A DNA stretch of 31,162 nucleotides from CAZEYT01 sp964516295 (lineage in GTDB: Bacteria; Verrucomicrobiota; Verrucomicrobiia; Chthoniobacterales; Terrimicrobiaceae). The translations under genes were made by a program, and so were the position numbers. Shown piece after piece: positions 7,318-15,158 of the stretch. Within the stretch, counting starts at the first letter, position 1. Each line of letters opens with the position of its first letter. The stretch covers positions 1-31,162 of the forward strand of contig CAZEYT010000032.1 of the NCBI GenBank assembly GCA_964516295.1. The letters run 5' to 3'. Below the pieces are notes generated by a model. That model was not told where the DNA came from. It worked only from the letters and a program-made list of their open reading frames with translations, and did no database searches.

Positions 7318-7512
7318 TCAGTTGAGGCCGAGGACGACGTGCTTGTATTGCCTCGCTTCGCTCGCCCTGCGGGCAGCCTGCGGTTGGCTATCTCCGCTTT
7401 GCTCCGGTTCCGCCGTGTCCATGTCGTTTCTAAGCTTATCGGCGGCGAACCAGAGCTTGGCCTCGAAGCCGAGATTGGCGGTGGAGTCTTTGGAGGTTCG
7501 TTTCGGAGGCAT
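7318..7512 (-). pseudogene. hsdM: N-terminal fragment of type I methylase HsdM, with a 20-residue insertion
   Basis: From ATG at 7512 the 64-residue frame contains DSTANLGFEAKLWFAADKLR and ends YKHVVLGLN before a stop. Both blocks are hallmark N-terminal sequences of type I HsdM (STANLGFE.KLW.AADKLR.NMD, then YKHVVLGL.FLKYISD). The rest of HsdM is missing, so the gene was cut right after VVLGL, probably by a deletion joining it to the methylase tail at 7308. Between MDTAE and YKHV there is an extra 20-residue segment (residues 36-55, DNA 7348-7407) absent from normal HsdM. No hsdS or hsdR is visible. Confidence 0.82.
7348..7407. repeat. 60-bp palindrome-rich insertion in the hsdM remnant
   Basis: These 60 bases interrupt the conserved HsdM N-terminus exactly in frame. 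They contain the short hairpin GCCC-TGC-GGGC and the repeated word CCTGCGG, preceded by GCCTCGCTTCGCTCG. This is the type of GC-rich palindromic word that recurs between genes in related genomes. The element looks like a small mobile or REP-like palindromic insertion. Whether it recurs elsewhere in the genome cannot be seen here. Confidence 0.5.
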
Positions 7513-7686
7513 TGGGCACGCGGGCGAGGTGTATTCTCCCCGCCATAACAAAGCGGACTAAATAGCGCAACCAACTGTTTAATTCAATTCGAAATCATTC
7601 TTGGCAATCCAATCCTCCGGACATTCGGAACTCCTCTGTGCTCTCTGAGTCTCAGCGTTCAACTGCCGTCCGAAAAGGGTTTGAAG

Positions 7687-7718
7687 GCGTCGACCGGGCG
7701 ATTCAATGCGTCGACCGG
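7687..7718. repeat. Direct repeat GCGTCGACCGG, 21-bp period
   Basis: GCGTCGACCGG occurs at 7687-7697 and again at 7708-7718, each preceded by a TT(G/C)AA-like word. The spacing of two helical turns would suit tandem binding of a regulator upstream of the carbonic anhydrase gene, but there is no other support for that. Confidence 0.5.
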
Positions 7719-7759
7719 CATTCCTGCACCCCTCCGGGAACCTCCCGAACACCCCAAAG

Positions 7760-7820
7760 AAATCCTGAAAGTCCTGTTAATCCTGTCCCAAAAAATTCCG
7801 TTAATTCCGTTCATTCTGTC
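7760..7820. repeat. Degenerate short tandem repeat (TCCTGTTAA / TTCCGTTAA)
   Basis: Successive words AATCCTGAAAG, TCCTGTTAA, TCCTGTCC, ATTCCGTTAA, TTCCGTTCA and TTCTGTCC follow each other at about 8-10 base spacing. The pattern is easily seen but diverged. It resembles low-complexity words that recur between genes in several bacterial phyla. No function is evident. Confidence 0.6.
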
Positions 7821-7881
7821 CACCTCCCCCAAATCTGTCCTTCCGGTCGGCGGTGCCTGATCGCTACAGTTCGGGACTTCG

Positions 7882-8529
7882 ATGGACCGGCTTTTCAAGA
7901 ACAACAAGCTTTGGGCGAAGCAGACCCGCACGGAGGACCCGGCATTTTTTGAGACGCTCGCCCACCAGCAGTCGCCGCGGTATTTGTGGATTGGTTGTTC
8001 GGACAGCCGGGTGCCGGCGAATGAGATCGTGGGGCTCAAGCCGGGCGAGGTTTTTGTGCATCGCAATGTGGCCAATCTGGTCATGCACACGGATTTCAAC
8101 TGTCTCTCGGTGGTGCAGTATGCCGTTGAGGTCTTGAAGGTGCGTCACATTGTGGTGACGGGTCACTACGGGTGTGGCGGTGTCCGCGCGGCCCTCGAGC
8201 CGACCGGGCTCGGGCTCATCGACAATTGGCTCCATTCGATCAGCGTGCTCGCGCGCCGGCACCGGGCGGTGCTGGATCGGGCCGCCTCGGAGGCGGAAAA
8301 GATCGACCGTTTGTGTGAGTTGAATGTTTTGGAGCAGGTGCGGATCCTGTGCGAGAACGCGCTGATTCGAAATGCCTGGGAACGCGGCCAGCCGCTGAGT
8401 GTGCATGGTTGCATCTACGGATTGCACGACGGGCTTCTCCACGACCTCGACACGAGCATGTCGAGCGCCGGGGAAATTGAGCCGCACGGCGAACGCGCGC
8501 TGGAACGTGTGCTGTCGGGCGGGAGCTGA
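7882..8529 (+). CDS. can: Beta-class carbonic anhydrase
   Basis: This 215-residue cytoplasmic enzyme interconverts CO2 and bicarbonate. The zinc ligands of the beta class are visible: Cys39 with Asp41 and Arg43 in CSDSR, and His95 and Cys98 in GHYGCGG. HRNVAN at 60-65 is also typical. The length fits the family (200-230). It stands alone on the plus strand and converges on the cbb3 operon, with its stop only two bases from that of the last operon gene (8532). No strong ribosome-binding site precedes ATG 7882, but the product starts in register with family members. Confidence 0.95.
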   Translation: MDRLFKNNKLWAKQTRTEDPAFFETLAHQQSPRYLWIGCSDSRVPANEIVGLKPGEVFVHRNVANLVMHTDFNCLSVVQYAVEVLKVRHIVVTGHYGCGGVRAALEPTGLGLIDNWLHSISVLARRHRAVLDRAASEAEKIDRLCELNVLEQVRILCENALIRNAWERGQPLSVHGCIYGLHDGLLHDLDTSMSSAGEIEPHGERALERVLSGGS

Positions 8530-8531
8530 GC

Positions 8532-9872
8532 TTACGCGCGAACCGGCTCTTTGGAACGTTCCGGCTCCGCGGTCGCTTTTCCGGCCATGTAGAAGTAGTT
8601 GCCCAGAAATCCCGCTGCTCCGACCAGAAGGAAAAGCGTGCCGAGGCGGAGAATCTGCTCGATCCCGGCCCACGCCGCAGGGATGACCATCAGAACGCCG
8701 ACGGCATAGTTGAAATAGGCCGCCAGCAGGATTTGTCCGCCAAGTCGGAAGGAAAACGGCGCGCCGCTCTCGCCGGCCGTCCATCCCTTTTCCACCCGCA
8801 CGATTTGGAACAAGATTCCGATCAGGGCCGGGATGGCGATGGCCAGAAGCACGGTCAGAACAACCGCGCCATCGACCGGGAGAAACTCCAGTGGCAAAAG
8901 GCCGGTCTTTTCTTCGACGGGAGCCGGGGCGGCCGCGGCCGGCGCAGCGACGATTTTCAGGCGTTCCCAAGCCGCGAGTCCGACAAGGCCGATGGCGACG
9001 GGCACCAGGCTCAGCGAGGCGAGAAAAATGCGAACATCCCAGCCCAAGACCGACGAGGTCGTCCGTTGCACGAGTGCGGCAAACCAACCCAGGAACAACA
9101 GAGCGCCTACGAAACTTGTCCCGGCACAGAACAGAACAAACGTCATCGGCCCGAACGCCAGCGCGGCGAAAAGCCAGGCGAGGCCAAGATTTCCAAAGGC
9201 CAGGGCATACCAGGCCGGGGCGGGATGACTCTCAGCCACTTCCAAAGCGGCGGGCGTCACACGCAGCGCGAGTCCGCAAATCGCATTGAAAACAAATCCG
9301 CCCAGAGCAAGAGCCAGCCAGCCGGCATTCCAGCCCGCTCCGGCAAAAATCGTGAGCGGCGGCACATCGGAGAAGGGCGTGCCGAAAAACGCTGTGATCA
9401 TCAGCCAAAGCAGCGCCGTGGCCAGAAACGCCGCCCCGGCATCCGGCACCCGCAGGTTTCTCAGACTACAGGCGACATTGACCGCAAAGATAATCGCCCC
9501 CACCGCCACAAAGGTCGGTCCCATCGACGCCTGGCGCAGCTGCGGCAGAAGCGGCGCGACGATCACCAGAAGCGTTCCAGCCAGGTGGAAACCGAGATGC
9601 AGATAGACAAACTTTTCGCTGAAGAGCGGACGGCCGAATGTGCGCGGGATGGCGAGATAGGTGACGCCGAACGCCGCCGGAAAGGCGAAGCCGAACACCA
9701 ACAAATCGAGCCACGCCACACCATGACCGGTGAGTACCGGCGTGAGCAAAAAGCCGGGGCGACCCGCGAGCATCAGCATTCCCAAGACAAGGAACACGAG
9801 CGACGTGACAACAAAGGCCCGCGCCCCGGTTCCGGGCGGCACTTGGGTGGGAGAGGTGGATTCTGGATTCAT
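8532..9872 (-). CDS. Polytopic membrane protein distantly like heme-copper oxidase subunit I
   Basis: I place the start at ATG 9872, which overlaps the ccoI stop by ATGA and gives 446 residues beginning MNPESTSP. Roughly twelve hydrophobic segments are visible. The block YLAIPRTFGRPLFSEKFVYL resembles the region following an early helix of CcoN/NorB-type subunit I proteins (P..tGRpLysek...), and HLGFHLAG follows. The protein has few histidines and no HH or GHNAV-like CuB site, so it is unlikely to be catalytic. As last gene of the cco operon it may help assembly or form an accessory subunit. A long Pro/Ala-rich loop lies around residues 320-345. Function is inferred. Confidence 0.7.
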   Translation of the reverse strand: MNPESTSPTQVPPGTGARAFVVTSLVFLVLGMLMLAGRPGFLLTPVLTGHGVAWLDLLVFGFAFPAAFGVTYLAIPRTFGRPLFSEKFVYLHLGFHLAGTLLVIVAPLLPQLRQASMGPTFVAVGAIIFAVNVACSLRNLRVPDAGAAFLATALLWLMITAFFGTPFSDVPPLTIFAGAGWNAGWLALALGGFVFNAICGLALRVTPAALEVAESHPAPAWYALAFGNLGLAWLFAALAFGPMTFVLFCAGTSFVGALLFLGWFAALVQRTTSSVLGWDVRIFLASLSLVPVAIGLVGLAAWERLKIVAAPAAAAPAPVEEKTGLLPLEFLPVDGAVVLTVLLAIAIPALIGILFQIVRVEKGWTAGESGAPFSFRLGGQILLAAYFNYAVGVLMVIPAAWAGIEQILRLGTLFLLVGAAGFLGNYFYMAGKATAEPERSKEPVRA

Positions 9873-12223
9873 GATCGGATGTGGTTTGGAGTTTTGAGGA
9901 AGAGAAAAACGAGGGCGATGGAGAGCAGCGAACTCGCGGGCATGATGACTGCTGCAACGAGCGGGTTCATCCAACCGGCGAGCGCGGCGGCGACCGCTCC
10001 GGCATTGTAGAGGAGCGCGAAAGCGGTGACGGCGGCACCCGCGCGCCGGTGTCGCGCGGACATGGCGAACAATGCGCCCAGCCCGGCAAGGCTGCGGCCG
10101 AGAAGGTAGAAGTCGGCTTTGTGTTCGAGGAGGCCGGTATCCACCGCCGGCGTGCCGCGACAGAGAGCGGCGTCGAAGGCAAGACTGTCATTCGCACCGT
10201 CGCCGAGCATCAGGGCGGAATCCGCCCAGCGTTCTCGCACGAGCCGGGCTTTTTCGGCGGGAGTCAGGCCGCCCAGCCCGCGATCCGGAGAAAGTCCCAG
10301 CGAGGACGCCATGGCCCGCACCCGCGCCGGTTCATCGCCGCTGAGCAGCGTGACATCGAGTCCGGACTTCACGAACCGCGCGATTTGCGCGGCCGCGTCC
10401 GGGCGGATTTCTTCGCGGAACGCAAAAACCGCCACCGGCTTTCCCTGGCAGGAGAAAACCGTGCCCGACGCATCCGCATCGGGAGCCGCCCACGAGGCCC
10501 GCCCGAGCTGCCAAGGTCCCCACGTGAGTCCGAGGCCGGCCTGTTCTCCGACCGTCACATCCTCGTCCGCCGCCGGCACCACGCCGCCCGCCAGCAAGGC
10601 CTCGCGCAGACAGGCTGCGACGGGATGGAGACTGTCGGCGGTGAGGCGAAGAAGGATGGCTTTTTCGGATGCGGACAACTCATCGAGCGCCGCCGGGTTT
10701 GCGAGAGCCAGTGTTTCGAGCGTGAGCGTTCCCGTTTTGTCGAAGAGAAGATGCCGCACGCGCGGAAGCCGCTGCCAAAGCGATCCCTCGCGAAGATAAA
10801 CACCCGAGGCTTGCAGACGGGCGGCGGCAATGTCATCGAGCAATGGAAGCGCAACCCCAATCGCGCAGGGACAGGAGACGACCAGCACCGAGACCAATAC
10901 TTGGAACGCCGCAAGCCAGCCGTGGCCGGAGAAGCCCCACGCCAGAAACCCGGCGGCGGCGATGAGAAGGACCAGACCAAGGTAAACGCGAATGACCCGC
11001 TGGAGGCTGCGATTGCGCCAGGGTCCGGTGTCATTGATCGAAAGCAACGCGGCCAATTGGGAACTCGCCCAATCTTCCATCGCGAGGAACTCCAACGATC
11101 CGGTCCCGAGACTCCGGGCTCCGGAAGGAACGATCCCCCCCTGCTCGATGGTGCGCGGAGCCGGTTCGCCGTTGATCCAGTTCATGGCAAAATCCGCCGA
11201 CCCGCTGCGCAGGCGGGAGCGGACCGGAACGAGTTGGTTCCGGCGGATTGTAAAGCGTTCGCCTGTCCGCAACGACGCGGCGGGAGCGTCCTGTTCGAGG
11301 CCATTGCGCAGAACGCGAACATCGTCCGGGGAGAGTTTGAGACCGAGGAGCCGGTTGCGATTGGTCTCGACCGCCCGTTCCTGAAGCCAGCGCCCGAGCA
11401 GCATCAGAAAGGTGAAAATGGAGACAAAATCAAAGTAGGCCAGCGAGTGGTCACCGACCAGCCATGCCGTCACCGAGCCCGCATAGGCGACCGCCAGTCC
11501 CAGCGAGATCGGAAGATCGATATGCAATTCCCGCATCCGAAGTGCCGCCGCCGCCCGGCGGAAAAAATAGGACCCGCCGATGAGAAGGCTCGCGGTCGCG
11601 ATGGCAAAGGCAATTCCCTCGAAGAGCGCCGCAAATTCCTCGTCGGCCCCGAGACCCAAATAGCGCGGCAGGGCGAAGAGCATGGCATTGAGCGCCAGCG
11701 CGCCGCAGAGGCCGAGCTTGCGAACGAGCGGACGCATGGCCGGAGTGGATTTTGTTCCGGGCGCGCCCAGCAAATAGCCAAACCGCTGGACATCCCGTGC
11801 ATACCCGGCGAGATCGCATTTCCCCGCCTCCCAGCGCAGGCGGATGGTTCCGGCGGACGAGTGGACCTCGGCGGAAATCGCCCCCGGCTGCTCCGAGAAG
11901 ACAGCTTCCAAAAGCCACACGCAGCCTGCACACGAGATCCCCTGCACCTGCAAGGTCAGGACCGGCGTTTCTTTTTCCGCAGCGTCCTGAAGCGCGCGGA
12001 GCCAGTCAAAATCGCGTTCATGAAAAACCTGTGAGCCGACCGGGGCCTTGGTTTCGCCATAGCGATAAAAGTCCTCCAGCCCGCGCTCGTGGAGCAGATG
12101 GAAAACAAACCGGCAGCCGGAACAGCAGAATTCGGACTCCCGTTCGCTCGCGGCAAATGGCGTGGAGCAATGCCGACAGACGAGGGTTGACGTTGTGGCG
12201 CGTGCGGTCGTTTTCAATGGCAC
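9869..12223 (-). CDS. ccoI: Copper-transporting P1B ATPase for cbb3 oxidase assembly
   Basis: This protein of about 784 residues belongs to the CcoI/FixI branch, which exports copper needed to build the cbb3 CuB centre. N-terminal features are CRHC (16-19) and CCSGC (33-37), followed by an HMA domain with GISCAGC (Cys98, Cys101). Further on are NGEPAP (351-356), the intramembrane CPC (451-453), the phosphorylation site DKTGT (495-499) and a C-terminal GDGAND hinge. Eight membrane helices are expected. No in-frame ATG fits; GTG at 12223 or TTG at 12217 both overlap the stop of the preceding gene, and GTG is chosen. The 3' end overlaps the next gene by ATGA. Confidence 0.92.
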   Translation of the reverse strand: MPLKTTARATTSTLVCRHCSTPFAASERESEFCCSGCRFVFHLLHERGLEDFYRYGETKAPVGSQVFHERDFDWLRALQDAAEKETPVLTLQVQGISCAGCVWLLEAVFSEQPGAISAEVHSSAGTIRLRWEAGKCDLAGYARDVQRFGYLLGAPGTKSTPAMRPLVRKLGLCGALALNAMLFALPRYLGLGADEEFAALFEGIAFAIATASLLIGGSYFFRRAAAALRMRELHIDLPISLGLAVAYAGSVTAWLVGDHSLAYFDFVSIFTFLMLLGRWLQERAVETNRNRLLGLKLSPDDVRVLRNGLEQDAPAASLRTGERFTIRRNQLVPVRSRLRSGSADFAMNWINGEPAPRTIEQGGIVPSGARSLGTGSLEFLAMEDWASSQLAALLSINDTGPWRNRSLQRVIRVYLGLVLLIAAAGFLAWGFSGHGWLAAFQVLVSVLVVSCPCAIGVALPLLDDIAAARLQASGVYLREGSLWQRLPRVRHLLFDKTGTLTLETLALANPAALDELSASEKAILLRLTADSLHPVAACLREALLAGGVVPAADEDVTVGEQAGLGLTWGPWQLGRASWAAPDADASGTVFSCQGKPVAVFAFREEIRPDAAAQIARFVKSGLDVTLLSGDEPARVRAMASSLGLSPDRGLGGLTPAEKARLVRERWADSALMLGDGANDSLAFDAALCRGTPAVDTGLLEHKADFYLLGRSLAGLGALFAMSARHRRAGAAVTAFALLYNAGAVAAALAGWMNPLVAAVIMPASSLLSIALVFLFLKTPNHIRS

Positions 12224-12888
12224 ATCGGGTAGCCGGTGGCCGCGGTGAAGGTTCCCCGGAAAAACAGGAGCGCGATGCTGGCGAGCGCCAGACCGCGGCG
12301 GGTGTAGTCCATCGTGCGCGGTGAGAAGCGGGCCTGCATCCATGCGAAGCGGTTCTGCATCACGTAGAGGAGGGGAATTGTTCCCAGCCCGAAAGCCGCG
12401 AGCAAGATCGCGCCATTCCACGCCGAGCCAGCCAGGGCGGCGGCTGCCACGACCAAGTAGAGCGGCGCACAAGGCAGGAGCGGGGTTAACACACCGAGGG
12501 CGGCGGACCGCCCGAGCGGACTCCGTCCACCGACCGCAAACGGCCGGGCGATCCAACCGGCCGGAAGCGGAATCCGAACGCGTTTGTCGAGGCCGAGGAC
12601 GACGGCCAGGAAGAACAGCGCGAAGACCCACGCCATCCCGCGGGTGGCCCCGTCCAAAAAGGGAGCCAGCGCCCGCGAGCCGAGCCATCCTGCCATGGCT
12701 CCGGCCGCGGCATACGAAAGGAGTCGTCCGCCATGATAAAACAGCGCCGGCGTTTGTTCGCTCCGCCTGCAGGACGACGTACAGGCTGCACAGGCCAGCG
12801 GTCCGCACATCCCGGCGCAATGCAGGCTGGTGACAAGCCCCGCCACCAGCGCGGCCAAGGGACCGGTTAACTCGGCGGCGGAAATCAT
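12214..12888 (-). CDS. TauE/DsbD_2-like membrane transporter of the cbb3 operon
   Basis: The start at ATG 12888 overlaps the preceding 54-residue gene by ATGA and gives 224 residues. The first helix ends in SLHCAGMCGPLAC, the His-Cys-x-Gly-Met-Cys motif typical of the sulfite-exporter/DsbD_2-like family that accompanies cbb3 and copper genes. Six or so hydrophobic segments follow, with a second Cys site near LTPLLPCAPLYL. Family members next to ccoI are thought to handle copper or thiol transfer during oxidase assembly. The 3' end overlaps the ccoI start. Confidence 0.85.
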   Translation of the reverse strand: MISAAELTGPLAALVAGLVTSLHCAGMCGPLACAACTSSCRRSEQTPALFYHGGRLLSYAAAGAMAGWLGSRALAPFLDGATRGMAWVFALFFLAVVLGLDKRVRIPLPAGWIARPFAVGGRSPLGRSAALGVLTPLLPCAPLYLVVAAAALAGSAWNGAILLAAFGLGTIPLLYVMQNRFAWMQARFSPRTMDYTRRGLALASIALLFFRGTFTAATGYPMCH

Positions 12889-13049
12889 CGGCCGGCCTCC
12901 CGGATTTGCAGCACGCGTGCTTCTTCGGCCGGCGTGAGCCGACGATTTGGGATTTTCCCGCTGACCCAGATGACCGTGATCCATGCGGAGATCAGCAGCA
13001 GAAAGGCCGCAACGACCAGCAACCACGGGTGATGACGGAGAATGTTCAT
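12885..13049 (-). CDS. Small single-pass membrane protein in the cbb3 operon (54 residues)
   Basis: The 54-residue product begins MNILRHHPWLLVVAAFLL, has one hydrophobic helix at about residues 8-30, and ends with a charged tail containing LTPAEEARVLQIREAG. The start overlaps the ccoG stop by ATGA (13046-13049) and the stop overlaps the next gene by ATGA (12885-12888). This strongly supports a real, coupled gene. It stands where ccoH or ccoS-type assembly genes are often found but matches neither clearly. It may be a divergent small cbb3 assembly factor. Confidence 0.72.
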   Translation of the reverse strand: MNILRHHPWLLVVAAFLLLISAWITVIWVSGKIPNRRLTPAEEARVLQIREAGR

Positions 13050-14434
13050 TCGCGGAAGGGCCCGAGGAACGGGATTTTGCGGGAGGACTCGACCGCACCG
13101 GATTCGCCGATCACGCGCACCTCGACGTCGAACCCTCCGCGAAAATCGGCGTCGGGCACGGTGAGGATGAGCGGGTCCTGGATTTCCTCGCCGGGTCCGA
13201 GGGTGACGGGTCCGCTCGTGGCTCCGGCTGATTGGAGGCCGGGTTGTGGCGCGTTGACTTCGATGCGGTAGGTATGCGCTCCACCCCGTTTGTTGGAGAG
13301 ACGGAGATAGAAATTGTTCCGAACGATGGACTCATCGCGAATGTAAGGCGCGCCCTGCATCCGGAGGACGGAGAGGACGACCGGCTTCACCTGCGTGGTG
13401 GCGAAGGCGAATACCGAGGCCCCCGCGACGGCGAAGAAGAGATAGAGAAAAAGCCGCGGGCGGAGGAATTTCGAGGCCCGGCCCGCGAGCGCGTTGAGCG
13501 AGTCGTGACGGATGAGACCTTTCGGACGGTTCAGGCGAGCCATTACCTCATCACAGGCATCGATGCAGGCCGTGCAGGCGATGCACTCGAGTTGCAGGCC
13601 CTGGCGGATGTCGATGCCGGTCGGGCAAACCTGTACGCAGCGCCGACAGTCGATGCAATCGCCGGTGGTTGCGCCCGGTTTGCCGCGCGGCTCGCCCCGT
13701 TTTTCGTCGTAACCGATCACAATCGAGTTGTCGTCAATGAGCGCGGATTGCAGGCGGCCGTAAGGACAAAGAATGATGCAGAATTGTTCCCGGAACCACG
13801 CGAAGTCGAAGTAGAGCGCCGTGCTCATGCCGAAGACAAAGAGGAACGTGCCCCAGTTCTCCAGCGGTGAGAGGTGCGCCATGCGGTAGAGCTCGGGCAC
13901 CGAAACAAAGTAGGACATGAACAGGTGTGCGATGAGCGCGGCAAAGAGGAAGAAGAGCGCGTGTTTGACGACGCGCCGGACCGCTTTTCCAAATCCCAGC
14001 GGCACATCCTCCAAACGACGGCGCGCCACGGCATCCCCATCGATGAGTCGCTCGATCCGCCGGATCACGTGATCCAGAAAAACCGTCTGCGGACACGCCC
14101 ACCCACACCAGACCCGCCCGATGATGGCCGTGACGAGAAAGAGGGTGAACCCCATTCCCGTGATGAGAAAAAACAGGAGCCAGAGGTCCTGGAACATCAG
14201 CGTGATTCCGAAGAGGTGGAACCGGCGGTGCGCGATATCGAGGAAAACCGCCGGCGCGCCATTGACCGGCACGAACGGCAGCGCGACATAGACGGCGATC
14301 AGCAAAAGCGCCACGACCTGCCGCGCCCGCGTCCATGGTCCGCTGACATCGGCCGGGTGGACGAAGTAGCGGGAGCCGTCCTCGTTGATCGTGGTGACCG
14401 AGTCAACCGAGGGACGTTTGGGGGCGAGCGTCAT
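13046..14434 (-). CDS. ccoG: cbb3 oxidase accessory protein CcoG (FixG), ferredoxin-like membrane protein
   Basis: The start at ATG 14434 gives 462 residues. About five membrane helices surround a ferredoxin-like module. The block CIDCRRCVQVCP provides one [4Fe-4S] motif and CIACTACIDAC the second. GRVWCGWACPQTVF and ILCPYGRLQ are further hallmarks of CcoG/RdxA. The C-terminal 120 residues form an Ig-like periplasmic domain. CcoG is linked to copper reduction during cbb3 maturation. The gene starts 10 bases after the ccoP stop and ends overlapping the 54-residue gene. Confidence 0.94.
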   Translation of the reverse strand: MTLAPKRPSVDSVTTINEDGSRYFVHPADVSGPWTRARQVVALLLIAVYVALPFVPVNGAPAVFLDIAHRRFHLFGITLMFQDLWLLFFLITGMGFTLFLVTAIIGRVWCGWACPQTVFLDHVIRRIERLIDGDAVARRRLEDVPLGFGKAVRRVVKHALFFLFAALIAHLFMSYFVSVPELYRMAHLSPLENWGTFLFVFGMSTALYFDFAWFREQFCIILCPYGRLQSALIDDNSIVIGYDEKRGEPRGKPGATTGDCIDCRRCVQVCPTGIDIRQGLQLECIACTACIDACDEVMARLNRPKGLIRHDSLNALAGRASKFLRPRLFLYLFFAVAGASVFAFATTQVKPVVLSVLRMQGAPYIRDESIVRNNFYLRLSNKRGGAHTYRIEVNAPQPGLQSAGATSGPVTLGPGEEIQDPLILTVPDADFRGGFDVEVRVIGESGAVESSRKIPFLGPFRE

Positions 14435-14444
14435 GAGATCATCC

Positions 14445-14990
14445 TCACTCGGCCGGTTTTTCGATGGTGGCGTTTTTGCTGATGATGAACGCCGTGACCT
14501 CCGCAATGCGCTGCTGGCCGAGGAGCGGACCCCATGTCGGCATGCCCTTGTCGGCCACGCCGTTGCGAATCAGCGCAAAAATATCCATCGGCGTGCCGCC
14601 ATGGATCCATGTGGCATCGGTGAGGTTCTGTCCGATCCCGCCTTTGAGGTCGGTGCCATGGCACGCCGCGCAGTTGGCCATGAAGGTTTTCTCGCCCGCG
14701 GCGACAATGGCGGGGTCTTGACTGAAACTCCAGAGTTGCGCGCCGGTCGGTGCTCCGCCTTTTTCAAGTGCCGCGAGCGAGATGGCTTCCATTTCGCTTT
14801 TTACGCGCACCCAACCCGGTTGCATGTGGTCGGTCCAGTGAAAATACGCCCAGTAGCCAGCTGCGAAAACAATGGCTCCATAAAGCGTAAACAGCCACCA
14901 GTTCGGGAGGCGTTTGTCGTATTCTTGAATGCCGTCGTAGGTATGCGGGCGGAGGGCCTCGTCATCGGTGGGTTTGCCGGGCGAACTCAT
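14445..14990 (-). CDS. ccoP: cbb3 oxidase subunit III, short single-heme CcoP
   Basis: The start at ATG 14990 overlaps the ccoQ stop by ATGA and gives 181 residues. The N-terminus carries the CcoP signature DGIQEYD.RLPNWW, then one membrane helix (about 32-50). One class I cytochrome c domain follows, with CAACH at 107-111 and a candidate axial Met150 in KGMPTWG. Classical CcoP has two CxxCH sites and about 290-310 residues; this one has a single heme site. It should pass electrons from soluble cytochrome c to CcoO/CcoN. Confidence 0.92.
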   Translation of the reverse strand: MSSPGKPTDDEALRPHTYDGIQEYDKRLPNWWLFTLYGAIVFAAGYWAYFHWTDHMQPGWVRVKSEMEAISLAALEKGGAPTGAQLWSFSQDPAIVAAGEKTFMANCAACHGTDLKGGIGQNLTDATWIHGGTPMDIFALIRNGVADKGMPTWGPLLGQQRIAEVTAFIISKNATIEKPAE

Positions 14991-15154
14991 TTGGTTTTCT
15001 CCTTTTTCAATGGAAGGTTGGCATCGTGTTCGATTTTGGATTTCGGGGTCCGCAGGGCACCGATGACGAAGAAGGCGAAGACGGCGACGCTGACCACAAA
15101 GGCGAGAATCGCGATGGGTCCAGCCCAGTTTTGGTATTGAACCTGGCTCCACAT
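14987..15154 (-). CDS. ccoQ: Small cbb3 oxidase subunit CcoQ-like
   Basis: The 55-residue product begins MWSQVQYQNW, has one membrane helix at about 12-33 (AILAFVVSVAVFAFFVIGAL) and a charged tail ending KKEKTK. Its size, topology and place between ccoNO and ccoP fit CcoQ/FixQ, which stabilises the oxidase complex. It starts 4 bases after the ccoNO stop and overlaps ccoP by ATGA. The identification rests mainly on position and topology. Confidence 0.8.
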   Translation of the reverse strand: MWSQVQYQNWAGPIAILAFVVSVAVFAFFVIGALRTPKSKIEHDANLPLKKEKTK

Positions 15155-15158
15155 AGGA

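Larger units (their letters stand above)
7513..7881. other. Repeat-rich intergenic region
   Basis: I see no convincing gene here. It separates the minus-strand restriction relics from the plus-strand carbonic anhydrase, so promoters for both directions should lie inside, but no clear -35/-10 pair stands out. It contains a 21-bp-period duplication (GCGTCGACCGG at 7687-7697 and 7708-7718). From about 7760 to 7820 there is a degenerate run built on TCCTGTTAA and TTCCGTTAA words. Confidence 0.6.

Noticed and set aside
9873..9974. 34-residue upstream extension of the oxidase-like protein
   Set aside because: It lies inside ccoI; the ATGA overlap makes ATG 9872 the better start.
8733..10010. 425-residue plus-strand open frame
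   Set aside because: Antisense to the oxidase-like membrane gene; composition is that of a reversed hydrophobic gene.
9881..12034. 717-residue plus-strand open frame
   Set aside because: Antisense to ccoI with very Arg/Gly/Glu-rich random-looking sequence.
12224..12820. 199-residue N-terminal extension of ccoI
   Set aside because: It overlaps almost the whole TauE-like gene in another frame and lacks ATPase features; the conserved protein begins just before CRHC.
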